Assembly: GCF_000744775.1 (NCBI RefSeq)
Contig: NZ_JQMP01000003.1
Coordinates: 372,001 to 436,000 of the forward strand
Length of the DNA stretch: 64,000 nt
Direction of reading: 5' to 3'
From: Thermorudis peleae
Lineage (GTDB): Bacteria > Chloroflexota > Chloroflexia > Thermomicrobiales > Thermomicrobiaceae
Below are positions 59,491-64,000 of the stretch, piece after piece. The stretch's first letter is position 1. Each line of letters opens with the position of its first letter. The notes below the pieces were generated by a model, which was not told the origin of the DNA, ran no database searches, and saw only the letters and a program-made list of their open reading frames with translations. The position numbers were made by a program, and so were the translations under genes.

Positions 59491-59838
59491 TCAAGGGCGA
59501 CGCAGCCGGTGAGCCGTCTGCTGCTCAACGCGGTGAGCTGGTGCCTGGTGGGGCGAACTCGGCGGATCAAGGCGCACCAGCCGAATGATCAGCTCAAGGA
59601 CCAAGAGCTCAATACCGAACGTTATCAGCAGGGCGAACGGCGTGCTCAGCCACCGACTGCTCAGGAGCCAGATACTGCCAAGCATCATGACAAGGAGCAC
59701 GCTAAATCCCATCCAAAAGAGGAGCCGCCCCACCCGTGAGGTCGCCAGCACGATCCGCGGATGCAGCGGGACACGAGCGAGCGACCAGGCGACGACGACA
59801 AGCACGACCCCAGCAATGGCAGCGATGACCGTTTCCAT
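59491..59838 (-). CDS. small three-helix membrane protein, function unknown
   Basis: A 115-residue protein with three hydrophobic segments (about 5-22, 38-58 and 66-86: 'VIAAIAGVVLVVVAWSLA', 'LLFWMGFSVLLVMMLGSIWLL', 'FALLITFGIELLVLELII') and a polar C-terminus. No family recognised. It lies 56 bases upstream of the LLM oxidoreductase gene on the same strand; ATG 59838 has a GGGAGAG site upstream. Confidence 0.6.
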   Translation of the reverse strand: METVIAAIAGVVLVVVAWSLARVPLHPRIVLATSRVGRLLFWMGFSVLLVMMLGSIWLLSSRWLSTPFALLITFGIELLVLELIIRLVRLDPPSSPHQAPAHRVEQQTAHRLRRP

Positions 59839-60048
59839 GGGTCTCTCCCTTGGTAGTCCAAGTTCTCCATAGAAACTATCGGCAGCATCCTGGGTTCAGG
59901 ACATCCATCATGAGTGTGAGATTGCCCTAGCCCATTGCGGCTATGATCATCCTGGGGCGAATGGCGAAGATGTCCTACGGGTCACTTGTGCTATGATGCC
60001 GTCCTGCCAAACACCTGTGGCATGATCTGGGGATGAGGAGGCAGGCCA

Positions 60049-60753
60049 ATGTGGCCCATTCAACTCGTCCTCTTTGACCTCGATGACACCCTTTGTGATC
60101 AAACGTCAGCCTTGCGCTGCCGTGTGGAACTTGCCTTCCGTGCTGCCTTGTTTGACCAGTCGCCCGAGCATATTCAGCCGCTCGTCGAACACGTCGTTCA
60201 GTTGCGTCGCATGGACGCTGGTGTCCTGCGCGAAGTCTTGGCAGCACATGGCTGGAACGAGCAATGGCGCGTTGAACGCGCAATGCAAACCTATAGCGCA
60301 AACCGTTTTCGTGGCCTTGCCTTATTCCCCGAAGCCCGAACTATCCTCGACCGTATTCAGGCCCACTTTCGCACTGGCCTGATCACCAATGGACCAAGCC
60401 TTATCCAGCGAGCCAAACTTGTCCATCTCGGCTTAGCTGATCGCTTTCCACTTGTCCTGATCTCTGAAGAGGTCGGCTTTGCGAAGCCAGCGCCGCAACT
60501 CTTCGAACGAGCGTTGCAGTGGGCTGGTGTTGCGCCCGCCGAAGCCGTCTACGTCGGCGATGATCCCTGGGGCGATATCGCTGGGGCGCAAGCCGTCGGG
60601 ATCCATACCATCTGGCACAATCGCTGGGCAAAGCCGTGGCCTGCCTTGCCACCACCTGAATACGAAATCCGGAACCTTCAGGCGCTGCTGCACGTCTTGC
60701 TCGGTGAGGGGCCGGACGGGGCCGAGGATGCTGCGTTCAGTAAGGCCAGCTGA
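60049..60753 (+). CDS. HAD family hydrolase
   Basis: A 234-residue HAD subfamily I phosphatase: motif I 'LVLFDLDDTLCDQ', a helical C1 cap ('QTYSANRFRGLALFPEA'), motif II 'TGLITNGPS', the motif III Lys in 'VGFAKPAPQLFERAL' and motif IV 'VYVGDDPWGDIAGAQAVGI'. Similar to YjjG/phosphoglycolate-phosphatase-like enzymes that remove phosphate from nucleotides or sugars. ATG 60049 with GAGGAGGC upstream. Confidence 0.92.
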   Translation: MWPIQLVLFDLDDTLCDQTSALRCRVELAFRAALFDQSPEHIQPLVEHVVQLRRMDAGVLREVLAAHGWNEQWRVERAMQTYSANRFRGLALFPEARTILDRIQAHFRTGLITNGPSLIQRAKLVHLGLADRFPLVLISEEVGFAKPAPQLFERALQWAGVAPAEAVYVGDDPWGDIAGAQAVGIHTIWHNRWAKPWPALPPPEYEIRNLQALLHVLLGEGPDGAEDAAFSKAS

Positions 60754-60862
60754 AACGGGTATACTCTCTGATCGTGAGCGCCCCGTGCGGCGCCCTGGCA
60801 AGAGCATCGCGGCTGGCAGAACGGGCAAGCCGCACTATCATACATGAAGGGAGATCACCGGC

Positions 60863-61855
60863 ATGATCGATGTAGCGACCGCTGCGGCATCTTCGCCAAA
60901 CCCCAGTCCGTCAACGCCGCAGCCTGAAAAACGCATTGTCCTTGCGCCGGTGTTTGGATTCTGCTGGGGAGTGCGCCGCGCGCTCACCTTATTGGAGCAA
61001 GCCGCAGCCAGTGGCCCACTGGCTACTGTCGGTGACGTGATCCATAACCCTCAGGTCGTCGCTGCGCTACGCGAGCGTGGCATTGAGGTCGTCGGCAGTG
61101 TCGCCGAAGCTGCCGCTCGTGGTTTTCAGCGCGTTGCCACCACAGCCCATGGCGCCGGCCCTGGCCGTGCCCAAACAGCCCAGCTTGCCGGCCTCACCCA
61201 TCTTGACCTCACGTGTCCGCTCGTCACCCGTGTCCAGCGGCTTGCCGTCAAGCTCGTGAACCAGGGCTATTTCCTCGTCGTCTATGGCGATGCCACCCAT
61301 CCTGAAGTACGTGGCGTGCTCGCCTGGGCCGGTACTGCCCGCGCGTGTGCGGCTAAGGAACCCGACGCACTCCCCTGGGCAAACAACGTTGCCGTGCCCC
61401 GCAAAGTCGCTGTCATTAGCCAGACGACCAAGATGCCTCAGGCCTTTGCTGCCTTTGCTCAGGCTGTCGTCGCGCGCGTGGCCGCTGCTGGTGGCGAAGT
61501 ACGGATCGTCAACACCATCTGCGGCCCGACCCGTGCGCGTCAGGGCGCGATTGCTGCGCTCGCTGACGCTGGCGCAGAACTCGTGCTCGTTGTCGGCGGC
61601 CGGAAAAGCTCCAATACCGCCCGCCTCGTTGAGGTGGCGCGTGCGGCTGGCCTCGCCGCAATCCAGGTCGAGGGCCCTGCCGAAGTCACCGCTGACGTCG
61701 TCGGCACCGCCCGCGTCGTCGGCGTAACTGCTGGAGCCTCAACCCCCGATGCGGTCGTCGCTGCGGTTGTCGAACAGCTCCAGATGCTCGGCTATGCGCC
61801 TCCTGAATGGCCCGAAAACCACGATGACGTTGACCTCGATGATGACGACGCCTAA
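60863..61855 (+). CDS. ispH: 4-hydroxy-3-methylbut-2-enyl diphosphate reductase
   Basis: A 330-residue iron-sulfur enzyme, the last step of the MEP pathway, producing IPP and DMAPP. The three conserved cysteines that bind the [4Fe-4S] cluster are visible in 'FGFCWGVRRA', 'LDLTCPLVTRVQ' and 'VNTICGPTRARQ'; other landmarks are 'GDVIHNPQVV', 'ATHPEVRGVLAW', 'VISQTTKM' and 'VVGGRKSSNTARLVE'. The N-terminal 20 residues are a low-complexity Ser/Pro/Ala extension, and the C-terminus is acidic ('DDVDLDDDDA'). ATG 60863 has GAAGGGAGA upstream. Confidence 0.94.
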   Translation: MIDVATAAASSPNPSPSTPQPEKRIVLAPVFGFCWGVRRALTLLEQAAASGPLATVGDVIHNPQVVAALRERGIEVVGSVAEAAARGFQRVATTAHGAGPGRAQTAQLAGLTHLDLTCPLVTRVQRLAVKLVNQGYFLVVYGDATHPEVRGVLAWAGTARACAAKEPDALPWANNVAVPRKVAVISQTTKMPQAFAAFAQAVVARVAAAGGEVRIVNTICGPTRARQGAIAALADAGAELVLVVGGRKSSNTARLVEVARAAGLAAIQVEGPAEVTADVVGTARVVGVTAGASTPDAVVAAVVEQLQMLGYAPPEWPENHDDVDLDDDDA

Positions 61856-62588
61856 CGTCACGCTGGCAAGCCCTCGGCGTGATTGGCGGATGTTCCCTCA
61901 ACGAATCGTGGCCCGGCAACAGAATGTGCGGGGCACTACCCAGCGTTTCAGTGCTCAGCCCCTTATCCTTGCGCTCAGCGCTGTTGCCTTTGTGCTTTAC
62001 CTCGTCCTTGCCTGGCGCGTGCGCCGCCGGCCGCAGTCCCAGCTCGACCTCCGCGCGACGCTGCTGCTCCAGCGCCTTCGCTCTCCTCTCATTGCGCGCA
62101 TTTTCCACAGTGCGAGTTGGTTCGGCTTTCGGCCGCAAAGTCTCATCTTACCCAGCCTGACCATCGTTGGCTTCGCGGTGACCGGTAATCGACGCGAAAG
62201 CCTCTATCTCGTCCTCGCTTGGCTTGCAAGCCTTGGGAGTTTCTTCACAAAGCTCGTCGTGCGGCGACCTCGCCCACAGGATCCATTAATCCGTATTGTT
62301 CCCGCCGCGTTACGCGATACCAGCTTCCCCAGTGGACATACCATCCATTACACAGCATTCTGGGGTCTCACCGCCTACTTCCTGCGCCGCTGCTCGTCTG
62401 TGCCGGTCGCACTCCGGCGCTTACTCATCAGCTGCCTTGGCGCGCTCATCGCACTCGTCGGGCCCTCCCGCGTCTACCTCGGTCATCACTGGACGAGTGA
62501 CGTTATCGGATCCTATCTCTTCGGCGGTGGCTGGCTGGGCCTGTTGATTACGGCGTACCAGTGCGGTCGGCAGACGCAACGGGAGTGA
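61839..62588 (+). CDS. PAP2 family phosphatase (membrane)
   Basis: A roughly 249-residue membrane phosphatase with the three PAP2 motifs: 'KLVVRRPRPQDP' (KxxxxxxRP), 'SFPSGHTIHYTAFWG' (PSGH) and 'SRVYLGHHWTSDVIGS' (SRxxxxxHxxxD). It would dephosphorylate phosphatidic acid or undecaprenyl pyrophosphate. Start uncertain: ATG 61839/61842 overlaps the end of ispH, while ATG 61890 is also possible. The glycerophosphodiesterase gene begins 4 bases after its stop. Confidence 0.88.
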   Translation: MMTTPNVTLASPRRDWRMFPQRIVARQQNVRGTTQRFSAQPLILALSAVAFVLYLVLAWRVRRRPQSQLDLRATLLLQRLRSPLIARIFHSASWFGFRPQSLILPSLTIVGFAVTGNRRESLYLVLAWLASLGSFFTKLVVRRPRPQDPLIRIVPAALRDTSFPSGHTIHYTAFWGLTAYFLRRCSSVPVALRRLLISCLGALIALVGPSRVYLGHHWTSDVIGSYLFGGGWLGLLITAYQCGRQTQRE

Positions 62589-62592
62589 CGTC

Positions 62593-63480
62593 ATGGCAGG
62601 CACGACGCTGCTCATCGCCCACCGTGGTGGTGCCGTTCGCCCCGACGAAGAACACACCTTGACGGCCTGCAGCCGTGCGCTGGCCTACGGTGCCCATGCG
62701 CTCGAAGTCGACGTGCGGCGCACTGCCGACGGCGCACTCGTGCTCTGGCATGATGGCGCACTGGTCGACTCCACCGGCCGTTCCTGGCCAGTTCGAACTA
62801 CCACGCTCGCCCAGTTGCGCCAGCTCTGGCCTCCGCTGCTTCAGCTTGAAACCGTCCTTGAGCGGTTTGGCTCCCGAACCCTCCTCGTCCTCGACCTGAA
62901 AGATCCAGCCGCCGTGCCTGCCCTTGCTGAGACACTCACCCGTTGGCCCTATCCTGACCGCGTCCTTGTGACTTCGCAGCAGTCGGCCGCCCTGCGCCGC
63001 TTGTCGACCATGGTTCCCCAGATCCATTGTGGCTTGTCTCGCGGTCACGCTATCCAGCATATGACGCGTATCGGCGCGGCCGGCGGCCGCGTGGGCCAAT
63101 GGGCACTGACCCTTCAGCTCTGGTTTGGCCTTCGCCAGGCTGGTTGTCGCATCCTTGCCATTCAACATCGCCTCATCCAGCCACCGCTGATTCGCATGGC
63201 CCAGCGATCCGGCATCGCAATCCTGGCCTGGACAGTCGATTACCCCGCTGAAGCCCAACGGTTAACCAGCCTCGGCGTCTGTGGTATCACCACGAACGCT
63301 GTCCAGCGACTCGCCGCCCTCGACATCTGGCGATACGACCAACCAGTGAGTTGGCGTGACGTTCTTAGTCATCCTGCTCCTCGGGAATGTTCCGCTGCGC
63401 TTGCATGTTGTTCAGAGCGAGGAATGCGTGACCAGGCGGAAGGGGGACACCAACATGGGGTGGCCGCGGATTGGGATTGA
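62593..63480 (+). CDS. glycerophosphodiester phosphodiesterase family protein
   Basis: A 295-residue GDPD-type TIM barrel: 'LLIAHRGGAVRPDEEHTLTAC' carries the HR catalytic motif with an altered ENT (EHT), 'ALEVDVRRTADGALVLWHDGALVDSTG' the ExD and HD metal/catalytic residues, and 'ILAWTVDYPAEAQRLTSLGVCGITTN' the C-terminal strand. Hydrolyses deacylated phospholipids to glycerol-3-phosphate. The PAP2 gene just upstream suggests phospholipid turnover. Its last 26 bases overlap the start of the next gene; the C-terminal 30 residues are Cys/His-rich and not family-like. Confidence 0.87.
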   Translation: MAGTTLLIAHRGGAVRPDEEHTLTACSRALAYGAHALEVDVRRTADGALVLWHDGALVDSTGRSWPVRTTTLAQLRQLWPPLLQLETVLERFGSRTLLVLDLKDPAAVPALAETLTRWPYPDRVLVTSQQSAALRRLSTMVPQIHCGLSRGHAIQHMTRIGAAGGRVGQWALTLQLWFGLRQAGCRILAIQHRLIQPPLIRMAQRSGIAILAWTVDYPAEAQRLTSLGVCGITTNAVQRLAALDIWRYDQPVSWRDVLSHPAPRECSAALACCSERGMRDQAEGGHQHGVAADWD

Positions 63481-64000
63481 CCAACCAGACCGGCGTAGCG
63501 CCGTTGGCATGATTGAAGCCATCGTTCGCGCTGAGCAGCACGGCGTGCCAATGGTCTGGTCGATCACCGGCGCGCGAAGCCCTGATGCGCTCACGGCCTT
63601 TGCTGCAGCTGCCGTTCGCACAACGACTATCCAGTTCGGGACAGCAATCGTGCCGACCTATCCCCGTCATCCAGTCGTCATGGCCCAGCAAACCCTCGTT
63701 GTGCATGAGCTCGCACCTGGGCGCTTCCGCCTCGGCATCGGCCCAAGCCACCGCCCGACCATCGAAGGTGCCTATGGCATCCCTATGGAAAAGCCCCTCG
63801 CCCACCTGCGTGAGTACCTCACCGTGCTCCGTGCTCTGCTCTGGGAGGGACGAGTCGAGTTCCATGGCCAATACTTCCACGTGAACACGGAACTCGTTGG
63901 CAAAGCCCCTGTACCGATCTACACCTCTGCCTTGCGCGAAAACGCCTTCCGCTTGGCCGGCGAACTTGCTGACGGTGCAATCTCGTGGATGTGTCCTGCC
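63455..64000 (+). CDS. LLM class flavin/F420-dependent oxidoreductase, 3' cut by window edge
   Basis: 182 residues visible, frame open to the window end. 'VRAEQHGVPMVWSITGARSPDALTAFAAAAVRTTTIQFGTAIVPTYPRHPVVMAQQTLVVHEL' (shown in part) is the typical LLM N-terminal half, with 'GRFRLGIGPSHRP' and 'PVPIYTSALRENAFRLAGELADGAISW' following. ATG 63455 has GGAAGGGGG upstream and lies inside the end of the GDPD gene. Fourth member of this superfamily in the window. Confidence 0.85.
   Translation, partial: MGWPRIGIDQPDRRSAVGMIEAIVRAEQHGVPMVWSITGARSPDALTAFAAAAVRTTTIQFGTAIVPTYPRHPVVMAQQTLVVHELAPGRFRLGIGPSHRPTIEGAYGIPMEKPLAHLREYLTVLRALLWEGRVEFHGQYFHVNTELVGKAPVPIYTSALRENAFRLAGELADGAISWMCPA

Noticed and set aside
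1-64000. CRISPR arrays, expected because of the Cas12m-like protein
   Set aside because: No series of regularly spaced direct repeats was seen in any intergenic region.
1-64000. tRNA or rRNA genes
   Set aside because: No T-loop GGTTCGAATCC-type segment with matching acceptor stem was found outside coding sequence.

Overview
The window looks like chromosomal DNA of a thermophilic Chloroflexota bacterium, most likely of the Thermomicrobia group (Thermomicrobium, Thermorudis or Sphaerobacter type). The support is indirect: high GC, several LLM-class (F420/flavin) oxidoreductases, secreted proteins carrying tandem 'YFPETGH...FGYP...YFERARFEY' repeats, an AcoX-type kinase, a DUF4383 protein, VKOR/DsbA oxidative folding and a selenocysteine formate dehydrogenase. 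No rRNA, tRNA, insertion sequence, prophage or CRISPR array was seen. Both ends of the window cut genes.

Layout. 0-2.8 kb: 2-oxoacid/acetoin dehydrogenase E1 alpha (cut), E1 beta and an AcoX-type kinase. 2.8-10 kb: small membrane proteins, an HD-GYP protein, an amidase operon, an LLM oxidoreductase and a glycosyltransferase. 10-17.5 kb: a response regulator with a degenerate receiver, then a minus-strand block with a PqqD-domain M50 metalloprotease, two small peptide genes separated by strong hairpins, and a large SARP/AfsR-type regulator; this resembles an unusual peptide maturation or export locus. 17.6-23.1 kb: a GntR-controlled operon (gntR, deacylase, peptide-type ABC binding protein, two permeases, no ATPase) with a clear operator. 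23.5-29.4 kb: a YeeE/YedE transporter, an enolase-superfamily dehydratase, an MFS transporter behind a fluoride riboswitch, DUF4383 and a repeat-bearing polysaccharide deacetylase. 29.4-30.1 kb: an isolated, strongly promoted, structured RNA with two intrinsic terminators. 30.1-33.5 kb: tungstate transporter TupAB, an LLM oxidoreductase and Hsp20. 33.6-41.7 kb: a deacetylase/two-glycosyltransferase/YkoP-like cluster, VKOR-DsbA, a membrane-anchored endonuclease/exonuclease/phosphatase protein, a TIGR01777 protein and a DUF72 protein.

41.8-51.2 kb is the most striking part. A consensus promoter and a textbook fluoride riboswitch with an intrinsic terminator lead a cation/proton antiporter, a UspA protein, a Cys-rich DUF6062-like protein and a 550-residue Cas12m/TnpB-like protein whose RuvC-I aspartate is missing. 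Directly downstream, with its own promoter, is a formate dehydrogenase operon whose catalytic subunit contains an in-frame UGA (Sec) followed by a bacterial SECIS hairpin. The TupAB tungstate uptake genes fit the metal need of this enzyme.

51.3-64 kb: a DrrAB-like ABC exporter, FAH-family hydrolase, HAD hydrolases, a cyclase-family hydrolase, a secreted glycoside-hydrolase-like protein with the repeat module, a VOC protein, a DinB-like protein, LLM oxidoreductases, IspH, a PAP2 phosphatase and a glycerophosphodiesterase.
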